Shown one piece after another: positions 8,278 through 17,000 of a stretch of 60,033 bases of DNA. The position numbers and the translations under genes are program-made. The notes under the pieces are model-generated. The model saw only the letters and a program-made list of their open reading frames with translations, did no database searches and had not been told where the DNA came from. This DNA is from Clostridia bacterium (GTDB lineage: Bacteria; Bacillota; Clostridia; Oscillospirales; CAG-272): NCBI GenBank assembly GCA_017536635.1, contig JAFXHA010000079.1:1-60033 (forward strand), given 5' to 3'. The first letter of the stretch is position 1; each line of letters opens with the position of its first letter.

Positions 8278-8553
8278 GTCATCCTGAGCGAAGCGCAACA
8301 AAGTGGAGCGCAGTCGAACTTTTGCGGGTCGAGCCTTAGGCGAGCAAGCAAAAGCAAGGAGCGAAGCGACGCAGGGATCTACGAAGGATAACGGCGAGCT
8401 TTTAGAGCGCAATTGTTACTTTTATATATCTTCCGCTGAGATCCGACCGCTAACAGCGGTCGCCCTTCGGGTTTCGACTCCGCTCCACTATGTTCCGCTC
8501 AAGCAAGTCGTCAGCATCTGCCAAGGTGCGAAGCACCGACGGATGACAACGCG
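8278..8553. repeat. Palindromic REP-like intergenic element
   Basis: The segment at 8279-8318 recurs as an imperfect reverse complement at 8473-8545. The best arms are 8303-8318 with 8473-8488 (15 of 16 paired), plus TCATCC at 8279 with GGATGA at 8540. Small hairpins lie inside, e.g. 8445-8461. No protein is encoded. It resembles the GAGCGAAGCG-type interspersed repeats of many bacterial genomes. Confidence 0.5.
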
Positions 8554-8695
8554 GAGGGAAGGCTCAAAGTGAATTTTACGTCAACACGATCCGTGCTGTT
8601 TGTTTTCGTAGAATTGGATTTTTTATCTATAGCCTCAAAAGTGAAAATCGTCTTGGCGATATATGTAAAATAAACCAAGCAATTTTGGCACAATA

Positions 8696-8704
8696 TGATA
8701 TAAT
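8696..8704 (+). promoter_or_regulatory. Extended -10 element of the phosphoesterase gene
   Basis: TGATATAAT (8696-8704) is an extended -10. A TTGGCA at 8685-8690 is too close to serve as a -35, so the promoter probably depends on the TG extension. Confidence 0.45.
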
Positions 8705-8753
8705 ATTAATGATAGTAATATCAAAATACGAAAATTAAAGCGAGGATCTTGAT

Positions 8754-11078
8754 ATGAGGAAAAGCAGTGCGTTCGATACGAGAATTAGATTTTTTGTGGC
8801 AGTTCTTCTGATTATGTCGTGCCTATTACCGTCATGCGTTAAAGTTGATCATCCTGATGATGTGACAACAAGCGAAGAGAGTGTTACGGATACACATCAA
8901 AATGGCGCCGAGATCACGGATACGGATACTAATGATACGACCCAAACAACGACAGAGACCTCGGATACCGAACAAAATAACAACGGAAGTACGGATACAG
9001 ATATGAATAATACAGATATAAACAATACAACGCCGGCACCGAAAAGGATTTTCGATGAGGATAACATCATTCTTTCCTTTGGCGCAATTTCCGATATACA
9101 TATTACGGGAAAAATTACTGATAATTCTGAAAGCAAGTTTCGCGAAGCAATAACACAGCTCCGAGCACAGGCGGCTAAACACGACGCAAACGGTCTTGAT
9201 GCGATCGCCATAGCAGGAGATATGACTCAAAACGGTACCGCCGACGAGGTCAACACTTTTGTATCCGTAATTAACGATATGGGCGTAAAAAACGTTATGT
9301 TGACACCCGGAAACCACGATATCCGCAATAGTACAGGATTCTTGGACGGATATCTTTCCACCATGGGAGAATCGCATATTCAAAATGATGTTGATCAATC
9401 CATGCTTGAGAAAGGCGCTCGTCACTGCGTGGTAAACGGTTCGCACTTTATATTCATCGAGCCTACAAGCTATTCCAACGATTGTCCGTACGATGCCTCG
9501 GTTATGAGCTGGCTTAACACGACCTTAACGGAGATCACCAAAAACGATCCTAATGCTTACGTATTCGTGTTTACCCATCCCATGCCCTACGACACCTGCT
9601 ACGGAAGCACTCTTTCTGGTGGCTGTTGGTACACCACGCATCTAACGAATACACTATCAAAATATCCGCAGGTCGTTACCTTTGGCGGACATCTTCATTT
9701 TGCGATAAACGACGAGCGCTCTATCATGCAAACCGAGTTCACCTCGGTGGGATGCGGATCTGTGCGATATCTTGCTACCGAACGAGGATTTAGCAACATG
9801 GCAAGCGCAACCGTTCCAAAGGATGCTCACAGTGTTTCCTCCGGACTTCTCGTTCAGGTAGATTCCGCCGGCAATGTTCGCATAACAAGAATGGATTTTT
9901 CCAACGATTCTACCTTTAAAGAGCCGTGGGAGCTTTCCGCGCCTGATTCGGATAAGACGCATCTGACGAAATATACAAAACGCCGCAACGAAACGAATCA
10001 AGCGCCCTCTCTTACGGGTACGCCCACGCTTGACGTAGTAATTGCTCCCTCCACGGGAACTGTTACCGACGCCAACCTGACGATCCCCGCCGGAACTGAC
10101 GATGATTTTGTACATCACTATAAGGTAGTTATAAAAAATCTGAATACAACGGCAAGCTCAACTTTTCAGTTCCTTTCTGATTTCTACCGACACCCTCAGA
10201 CCTCAGACATGGCAAAAGAGCTGACGTTCCCGCTTGACATCTTCGAATCGGGATCCTATTTGATAGAAGTCAGCGCAGTCGACTCATGGGATGCCGAAAG
10301 CAAAAAGATTTCCTGCGAGGTAACTGTTGGCGACACGGCAGGAGGCCTGTCCTCTGTGCTTCCCAATGTGTACACCGACTTTGAATTTGTCAATGGAACG
10401 ATTTCCGATACAAACAATAAGTTTACGGTGGATGTGCAGGGCGCATCGGTAAAAGATGTTTCCTTGACTTTTGCGGGAACCACGAAGACCGTAAGCGCAT
10501 TCAGAGTGCTTGCTAAAGGACAGCATGCAACACTGCGTTTCAAAGATTATACCGCGTCAACTATGACGAATTTCTACAACAGCTCCACAGGCTTTACAAT
10601 CGAGACGCTTTACGTTAATTACGATCCCAGCGGAAAGCAGGGCGTTGTATGCGGAACGCAAAAAGCGGGATTGGGTCTTGCGGAAAACGTCGGAAAGCCC
10701 TATTTCTTCACTTATACGACTTCAGGCTCGGCTCAAATAAATGCCAGCAGTGACGTGGCGGTATCAAAAACCGAGCTGAATCACGTAGTATGCACGGGAT
10801 ATTATAATGAAGCTCAAAACAAGACGTACACCGCAATGTATGTCAATGGCGAGCTTTTGGCCAGCGGCTCCTGCGATGGCAAGATTAAGATATCTACAAA
10901 TGCAGATATTGCCACGGCGCTCTGCTTGGGTGCCGATATAGCCATCAGCGGTAAAGGAGACGATTTCCAAACGACGAATTTTGCCCTTGCGGATGTGAAG
11001 ATATATGCGACAGCACTCAACTATAAGCAGGTTGGCACGGCTTATCAGAATGCGATCGATAACTTTAAAAATTCCTAA
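8754..11078 (+). CDS. Secreted lipoprotein metallophosphoesterase with lectin-like C-terminus
   Basis: A 774-residue exported protein. A hydrophobic N-terminus ends in lipobox-like sites at C23 or C28, followed by a Thr/Asp/Asn-rich linker (about residues 35-95). The calcineurin-like phosphoesterase domain (about 105-330) has the full metal set: D114-x-H116, G155-D156, G186-N187-H188-D189, H275 and G311-G-H313-x-H315. A fibronectin-like segment (about 410-500) and a concanavalin/LamG-like C-terminal domain (about 530-765) follow, probably for glycan or wall binding. The likely role is extracellular phosphate-ester or cyclic-nucleotide hydrolysis at the cell surface. A terminator ends the gene, which appears monocistronic. 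Confidence 0.8.
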   Translation: MRKSSAFDTRIRFFVAVLLIMSCLLPSCVKVDHPDDVTTSEESVTDTHQNGAEITDTDTNDTTQTTTETSDTEQNNNGSTDTDMNNTDINNTTPAPKRIFDEDNIILSFGAISDIHITGKITDNSESKFREAITQLRAQAAKHDANGLDAIAIAGDMTQNGTADEVNTFVSVINDMGVKNVMLTPGNHDIRNSTGFLDGYLSTMGESHIQNDVDQSMLEKGARHCVVNGSHFIFIEPTSYSNDCPYDASVMSWLNTTLTEITKNDPNAYVFVFTHPMPYDTCYGSTLSGGCWYTTHLTNTLSKYPQVVTFGGHLHFAINDERSIMQTEFTSVGCGSVRYLATERGFSNMASATVPKDAHSVSSGLLVQVDSAGNVRITRMDFSNDSTFKEPWELSAPDSDKTHLTKYTKRRNETNQAPSLTGTPTLDVVIAPSTGTVTDANLTIPAGTDDDFVHHYKVVIKNLNTTASSTFQFLSDFYRHPQTSDMAKELTFPLDIFESGSYLIEVSAVDSWDAESKKISCEVTVGDTAGGLSSVLPNVYTDFEFVNGTISDTNNKFTVDVQGASVKDVSLTFAGTTKTVSAFRVLAKGQHATLRFKDYTASTMTNFYNSSTGFTIETLYVNYDPSGKQGVVCGTQKAGLGLAENVGKPYFFTYTTSGSAQINASSDVAVSKTELNHVVCTGYYNEAQNKTYTAMYVNGELLASGSCDGKIKISTNADIATALCLGADIAISGKGDDFQTTNFALADVKIYATALNYKQVGTAYQNAIDNFKNS

Positions 11079-11153
11079 AAAAATATTGTATTATCCCAAT
11101 GACGAAACTCTTTTGTCATACGGAACAGCAAAACAAGAAAGCCAATAAATATG

Positions 11154-11183
11154 CTGCCGCGGATTTTCCGCGGCAGATTTTTT
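11154..11183 (+). terminator. Rho-independent terminator
   Basis: A 10-bp G/C-rich stem (11154-11163 with 11167-11176) followed by T residues ends the phosphoesterase transcript. Confidence 0.75.
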
Positions 11184-11217
11184 ATAAAAAATTTTTTAAA
11201 AATTTTTCAAAAACCTA

Positions 11218-11263
11218 TTGACATTCAAAAAAAGTGTGGTATAATATAATCAAGAATGATTCT
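11218..11263 (+). promoter_or_regulatory. perR promoter with Fur/PerR-like operator
   Basis: TTGACA (11218-11223), a 16-bp spacer and TATAAT (11240-11245) form the promoter. A dyad AGAAT-G-ATTCT (11253-11263) overlaps the expected start site, as in an autoregulated PerR box. This placement also argues against translation starting at the ATG at 11256. Confidence 0.6.
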
Positions 11264-11285
11264 CAATAAGGAATGGATATCAAAA

Positions 11286-11678
11286 ATGAAACAGAAACGC
11301 AATACGCTTCAAAAAGGAATAGTTTTTGACGTCTTCCAAGAGATGCACAATCACCCGTCTGCGGGAATGGTCTACGAGGAGGTCGCCAAAAAGCACCCCG
11401 AGATCAGCAAGGCTACGGTCTATCGCATACTTGCAGACGCGGCGGAGGAGGGCAGGATATTACGCCTGAAGCTGTCAGACGCTGACGACAGATATGACGT
11501 AACCCTCGGGAGACATTTTCACGTGGTCTGCCGCAAATGCGGCGCAGTTGCCGACGTGAAGTCCGATTTTTGTACCGAGAATATTCTTCGCGACACCGCG
11601 GGGTGCGAGAATTTCTGCGTGGAGGATTTCCACATAGAGTTCAAAGGTGTTTGCGAAAAATGTCGCACTTCAAACTAA
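11286..11678 (+). CDS. perR: Fur-family regulator, PerR-like peroxide sensor
   Basis: A 130-residue Fur-superfamily repressor. The N-terminal winged helix (about 1-75) has SKATVYRIL recognition-helix spacing. The dimerisation half has HFH (H77, H79), equivalent to the histidines whose oxidation inactivates PerR, and two CxxC pairs (C82-C85 and C123-C126) for a structural zinc. The ATG at 11286 is preferred because the ATG at 11256 lies at the 5' end of the predicted mRNA inside the operator dyad, while 11286 follows an AAGGA box. Rubrerythrin is immediately downstream, the classic PerR target in anaerobes, which favours PerR over Fur or Zur. Confidence 0.8.
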   Translation: MKQKRNTLQKGIVFDVFQEMHNHPSAGMVYEEVAKKHPEISKATVYRILADAAEEGRILRLKLSDADDRYDVTLGRHFHVVCRKCGAVADVKSDFCTENILRDTAGCENFCVEDFHIEFKGVCEKCRTSN

Positions 11679-11726
11679 TAAAATTAAAAAATAAAAAATT
11701 AAATGGAAAGAAAGAGGAGAAAAATT

Positions 11727-12272
11727 ATGGCAAAATTCGTATGTTCAGTATGTGGTTACGTTCACGAGGGAGACAGCGCACCGGAGAGATGTCCGCAGTG
11801 TAAGGTTCCCGCAGAGAAGTTCAACAAGGTTGAAGAGGGCAAGCTCGCTTGGGCTGCAGAGCACGTTGTAGGCGTCGCAAAGGGCGCTCCCGAGGATATC
11901 ATTATGGATCTTCGCGCTAACTTCGAGGGCGAGTGCTCCGAGGTTGGTATGTATCTTGCAATGGCAAGAGTTGCTCACAGAGAGGGCTATCCTGAGATCG
12001 GTCTTTATTGGGAAAAGGCAGCTTGGGAGGAAGCAGAGCACGCAGCAAAGTTTGCAGAGCTTCTCGGTGAGGTAATTACCGATTCTACCAAGAAGAACCT
12101 TGAGATGAGAGTTGCAGCTGAAAACGGAGCAACCGAGGGCAAATTTGACCTTGCAAAGAGAGCAAAGGCTCTGAATCTTGACGCAATACACGACACCGTG
12201 CACGAGATGGCACGTGACGAGGCAAGACACGGCAAGGCGTTCGAGGGACTCCTTCAGAGATACTTCGGCTAA
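11727..12272 (+). CDS. Reverse-type rubrerythrin (rubredoxin N-terminus plus diiron ferritin-like domain)
   Basis: A 181-residue peroxide-reducing protein. The N-terminal rubredoxin domain has C6xxC9 and C22xxC25 for an FeS4 centre. The ferritin-like four-helix domain (about 45-180) carries the ExxH-type diiron ligands in [10 protein letters not shown] and DEARHGKAF. Rubredoxin at the N-terminus is the arrangement of clostridial reverse rubrerythrins, which reduce hydrogen peroxide with electrons from NADH via a reductase. The ATG at 11727 follows an AGGAGA box; an ATG at 11703 would add a basic octapeptide and is less likely. It is probably cotranscribed with, and controlled by, perR. Confidence 0.9.
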   Translation: MAKFVCSVCGYVHEGDSAPERCPQCKVPAEKFNKVEEGKLAWAAEHVVGVAKGAPEDIIMDLRANFEGECSEVGMYLAMARVAHREGYPEIGLYWEKAAWEEAEHAAKFAELLGEVITDSTKKNLEMRVAAENGATEGKFDLAKRAKALNLDAIHDTVHEMARDEARHGKAFEGLLQRYFG

Positions 12273-12310
12273 TACATAAAGCTAAGAATATAAGATTTCC
12301 AAGGCTTTCA

Positions 12311-12338
12311 AGAGCGACCGCAAGGTCGCTCTTCTTTT
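12311..12338 (+). terminator. Rho-independent terminator after rubrerythrin
   Basis: A stem of 9 bp (12311-12319 with 12324-12332, loop GCAA) is followed by a T-rich tract. A second weaker hairpin with a T run lies at 12380-12417. Apart from the next promoter the rest of 12273-12616 shows nothing. Confidence 0.75.
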
Positions 12339-12517
12339 ATTCGTGTGTATATTTTATAAAATTGTGTAACAGTCAATAAAAAGCATTGAGACCTTTCAAG
12401 CACTAAATGCTTTTTTTCAAATCCCCTCAATCCTATCCTTGACTATTTAAATATGAACACGTATTTATATTTAATAGCACAAAACAAAAATAGATTTTCA
12501 AAAGCCTATTTTTTCGA

Positions 12518-12546
12518 TTGACAAATCTCAAAATACGTTGTATAAT
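12518..12546 (+). promoter_or_regulatory. Consensus promoter of the dual-domain regulator
   Basis: TTGACA (12518-12523), 17 bp, TATAAT (12541-12546): a perfect consensus. Such a strong promoter before a regulator implies repression by the palindromes just downstream. Confidence 0.8.
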
Positions 12547-12559
12547 GTAAATGCAACAG

Positions 12560-12606
12560 TTCGCGATTGCGAATGTTGACTTTAATTTAGGGTTCGCGTT
12601 CGCGAA
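12560..12606 (+). promoter_or_regulatory. Two palindromic operators in the regulator leader
   Basis: TTCGCGATTGCGAA (12560-12573) and TTCGCGTTCGCGAA (12593-12606) are 14-bp inverted repeats with shared TTCGCG/GCGAA arms. Their centres are 33 bp apart, about three helical turns, so dimers would sit on one face of the DNA. They lie between the -10 and the start codon at 12617, consistent with autorepression. Confidence 0.65.
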
Positions 12607-12616
12607 TGAATAGAGT

Positions 12617-13843
12617 ATGAGTTATATAACTGTAAGAGAGGCGGCATACAAATGGAACGTTAGTACAAGGCGCGTTCAATTTTTGTGCAGTCAGGGTAGA
12701 ATTAAAGGTGCATATCGCTTTGGAAAGTCGTGGATGATACCCGAAACAGCAGTACTGCCCAACGCAAGACGCAAGGAAATAACCCCCACTCTTCCGATGC
12801 CCAGAAAATCCCCATTTCTCGATATGACCAATTTATACAACAAAGCAGGCGAGGCCAAAGAGTGCGCCGAAATGCTCGTCAATCAGCCTGAGGCACATGC
12901 CTTGTTTGAGGCGCAGATTGCCCTCAGACGAGGAGAGATAGATAGAGTTTATGAGCAGGCCAGGTACTTCTTGCGAGCACACTCGGGTTTCTATGCAATA
13001 CTTGGCGGCGGTATGCTATTGGCACAATGTGCTATCTGGCGAGGCGATTTTTTCCTTTGGAAAGAAGCCAAAAAGCACATTTGCGAGGCACCTTGTAAGG
13101 ATGAGCACGACCGTGAGCTTGTGTCGCTTTCGATTGCGATCATAGATAGCTCAATTTACGATAATAAGGACTTTCCTGAATGGTTCAAAATAGGTAATTT
13201 TGAGGCACTACCGGGAGATGCTCATCCTGCCGCAAAGGTTTTTTATATTAAATATCTCTATATGACGGCATATGATATAGCAACAAAGCAACGGAGGATA
13301 GAGGGAGTAGAGGGGCTTGCACTTATGCGTATGCTTCCAAACGCGATAGAACCGATGATCTCACAAGCTGTGCTTGACAAAACCGTAATTCCCGAAATGT
13401 ATCTCCGTATGTCCTGCGCCGTTGCTTATTACTATTCCGGAATGCAGGAGAGAGCAATTTTGCAAATTGACAAGGTGGTAAAGCTGGCTCTTGCAGACGG
13501 TCTGTACGGATTCCTTGCGGAGTACGTTCGCCATTTTGACGAGTTGCTTGAGCAGAGAATTGCTTTGCAGGACGAGAACGCCGTAGTTGCCGTGAAGGCA
13601 CTTTATAGCATATACAGAGTAGGCTGGGCCAGACTCTCGGCTCAGGTGCGCGAGAAGGTCAACGTGGTTGAGCTTCTTGATGCAACAGAACGACAGATAG
13701 TTAAGCTTTGCGCCTTCGGATACACAAACCGTGAGATCGCAATGATGCTTTATACCTCAGAGTCGACCGTCAGCCACGCGATCACGAGAATTTTGAACAA
13801 AACCGGGTTGATGAGCAAAAAAGATTTTGCTTTTATCGTCTGA
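12617..13843 (+). CDS. Regulator with N-terminal excisionase/MerR-type and C-terminal LuxR-type DNA-binding domains
   Basis: A 408-residue protein with two DNA-binding modules. Residues 1-50 read as an excisionase/MerR-like winged helix (ITVREAAYKWNVSTRRVQ, then a FGKSWMIP wing). Residues about 350-405 form a LuxR/GerE helix-turn-helix (LDATERQIVKLCAFGYTNRE, ESTVSHAI). The roughly 280-residue middle is helical and TPR-like as in MalT-type regulators, and may bind a signal or partner. There is no receiver domain, so it is not a classical response regulator. The ribosome site is weak (only AGAG near the ATG), so translation may be low. The large exported protein gene immediately downstream is a candidate target. 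Confidence 0.7.
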   Translation: MSYITVREAAYKWNVSTRRVQFLCSQGRIKGAYRFGKSWMIPETAVLPNARRKEITPTLPMPRKSPFLDMTNLYNKAGEAKECAEMLVNQPEAHALFEAQIALRRGEIDRVYEQARYFLRAHSGFYAILGGGMLLAQCAIWRGDFFLWKEAKKHICEAPCKDEHDRELVSLSIAIIDSSIYDNKDFPEWFKIGNFEALPGDAHPAAKVFYIKYLYMTAYDIATKQRRIEGVEGLALMRMLPNAIEPMISQAVLDKTVIPEMYLRMSCAVAYYYSGMQERAILQIDKVVKLALADGLYGFLAEYVRHFDELLEQRIALQDENAVVAVKALYSIYRVGWARLSAQVREKVNVVELLDATERQIVKLCAFGYTNREIAMMLYTSESTVSHAITRILNKTGLMSKKDFAFIV

Positions 13844-13921
13844 TTTTGCTTGAAAAAATTCAAAAGTTTGCAGAAAATCTGCCTAAAAAATCGTGATTTT
13901 TTTCTATGCATCTGCAAAAAA

Positions 13922-13980
13922 AATTGCTATACTTATATAATGTAAGGATAATGTACCTTGCGTTGTAGAGTATAGCAGTT
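13922..13980 (+). promoter_or_regulatory. Promoter and flanking dyad before the 1589-aa exported protein
   Basis: TATAAT at 13936-13941 has no convincing -35. It is bracketed by an inverted repeat, AATTGCTATAC (13922-13932) and GTATAGCAGTT (13970-13980), whose arms differ by one transition. An activator-dependent promoter is plausible; the regulator just upstream is the obvious candidate. Confidence 0.4.
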
Positions 13981-14075
13981 TTTGTTTTACATTTCAACAA
14001 TGGAGTCTGTATGTTTCCTTGATCTAAAATGACGAAAATTATTTAAAATAAATAAAAAGAAAGGGGCACTTCAAC

Positions 14076-17000
14076 ATGAAGAAGAGATTAGCAAAAAGAG
14101 TTATCTCGCTACTTATTACCTTGGTTCTCGCTATAGGAATGATTCCTGTAGCATCTATTCCCGCAATCGCGACAAATGTGCAGACGACGCCCTTAGCGTA
14201 CAGTACTGCCGAAGACGGAGGTTTACTTTATACGGTAAATTTTGCCTCCGACAGTTTTGTCCACGTATCCGACGGCGCAGGCGCTCAGAAATTTGAGAAG
14301 AGCATCGCATCGGGTGCAACGGTCGAAGAAACGAAGAGGCTTCAGATAGCCTACGGAGAAACTACGGCTGTCGATCACCGATATATCGGCTATATCGACG
14401 ATTATTCGCTTATAGGAAATACTTATACGGTAGATCTGGATTTCAGCAAGAATACAAGCAGAGCAAAGATCTATTTCGGATACGGTATTTTTGGATTTGA
14501 TACTATCACGTCAGAGTATGCGCTTGCCTTTGAGGTGAAGGAAAACAGCTTTATCTGGAGAAGGCAGTCCAATACCGTGTCGGGTGCTCCCGCGGTCATA
14601 AACGGATATCCTTATCTGAACGGTGGCCTCGGACAGTTCAGAATAGTTCTGAGCGGTTCATCTACCGCTACCAACGGAAAATATACGGTAAGCTTTAAAA
14701 TATTTGCAAAGAACGCGTCGGGTGATTATATCCTTCACGCCGATTCGTCTTATAAGGTCTCTGCAGAGTATGCAAAGATCATTCTCGGTATAGGCGAATA
14801 TACTGCGCTGACAAGTGGACAGTATTATGCTATGTCAAACGTAAACATATATAAGGGAGACAAGTCGAATTTCCACAACGTTTACGACGACGCTTCGTTT
14901 GGAGATACCGTCTGGGTACTTGACCCCTCGGGTCTTTCCGACGCAAGCAGAAATAACATAAACGGCTATGCCTGGGAGCAGAGAACGCTTGCGGGCGGTG
15001 CGACCGTGTCGGGCGACGTTATTACGGTAACCGCGCCGAGCACGACGACTGCCGCTTGCTCTCACGGATTTTATACGCCGCATCCGATAGGCTCGTATTG
15101 GGACTACGGAAAATATACAATGGAGTTTACGCTTAATTCCGATAAGCGCACGCTTATTCACGTGTTGAACCTCGGCACCTCGGCTACCGAGCGTGTTGGC
15201 TTCGGATTCGGAGCGAACACGGCGGGAAATACCTCGAGCACGGGAAAGGATTTCGGCAGAGGCGGAAACTTTGTAGGCGCTACCGATACCTATATTCTCG
15301 GTACGGGCGCACAGCTTTACACCTATAACACATCTGTTATAAGAGCCGTATCCTCGGACGAAGCTAACGTAAAGATAGAATTTAACTGCGAAGACAACAT
15401 CATAACGATGTTTGAAAAGCAGGCGTCGAGCGGCGCTTGGGTTAAGGTGGCTGCTATCGATTATTCGGGTGTTACAAATACCATAACGCCCATATTCAGC
15501 GCTCACGCCTGGGATCTTGGATCCAATATCAAGATATCCGGAGTAAAATACGTAAAGGGACTGTCGATATCCGAGCCGTACAACGGCTTTGAGACAAGAT
15601 ATGATGCGGCGGATGGCAACGAGGTCCTTTATACCGTTGATTTTTCGGGTGTATCCAACGCAAACATTAACGGAATGAATAATTTTGCGTGGGTACAGAA
15701 GGATTGTGGCGCGTCCGCATCGAACGGCGTGCTTACCGTTAATACTGCTGACCCCGCAGACTCCTCGTCAGGAGTAAGACAGGGCATATATACTCCCATA
15801 GCATTTGGAGAGGAATGGGATTACGGTTATTATACACTTGAGCTTGCCGTTAACAGCGCGAAGCGTACGGCGATCCACGTTTTTGATACCGATAATAGCA
15901 GCGCGACGAGAATCGGATTCGGCCTGGGTGGAAATGACGGAACCTATACTCCGGCAGCTGATAAGACCTATACGCTCTCAGGCTCTGATTTCGGCAAGGA
16001 AGGAACCTTCTTCAACGCAGGTCAGACAACAAACAGCGTATACAATACGCTCACGTCGCTCGGCATTGTATTTGAATCCTATGCCTCGGGTACGGTAAGA
16101 AAGAATACGAGCACAACAGGAGAGGCAAACGTTAAAATAGAATTTAACGGTGTAGAAAAGGTGCTTACTCTTTACGAGCTTAACACCGATTCCGAGTGGG
16201 TAAAGGTATCCTCTATAAATTACTTTGCAGTACACGCAGGCAGCACGGCGATATTCAGCGTGCACGCGTGGGATTACGACGCGAACGTCAGGATCACAAA
16301 CGCACGCTACGTCAAGGGTCTTACCGTATCTGCGCCTTATTATGATTTTGCCAACAAATATGATGCGGCTTCCGACGGAGATGTTCTTTATACGCTTGAT
16401 TTTGCGGCAGTTTCCGATGCGTCGCTCAATGGATTCAATAATTACAATTGGGTGCAGAAGAACAGTGGGGCATCGTCGTCTAACGGTACGCTTACCGTAA
16501 ATACAGCGGCGGTAGCCGGATCATCGGGAGCAAAGCAGGGTGTGTCCACTCCTATGGCGTTTGCTGACGAATGGGATCACGGAACTTATACGTTGCAATT
16601 AGCTTATAACAGCTCTAAGCGCTCGGCACTTCAGGTCTTTGAGACGGATATGAGCAACTCCACGAGAATCGGATTCGGTCTCGGCGGTAACGACGGCGCG
16701 TTTACGCCTGAGCCGGGCAAGGCATATCTTCTTGTCGGAAGCGATTTCGGCAGAGAGGGAACCTTCTTTAACGCAGGTCAAAAGGGCAATACCGTTCACG
16801 ATAACCTCGTAACGCTCGGATTCGTATTTACGTCTTATGCTCCCGATACCGTTCGTAAAAACACGAGCGCAACGGGTGAGGCAAACGTAAAAATAGAGTT
16901 TGACGGCAACAGTAAGACAGTAACTCTGTTCGAGCTTAATACGTCGAACGAATGGATAAAGGTAGCATCGATCGGCTATGGCGCGCTCGCAGATCAGACC

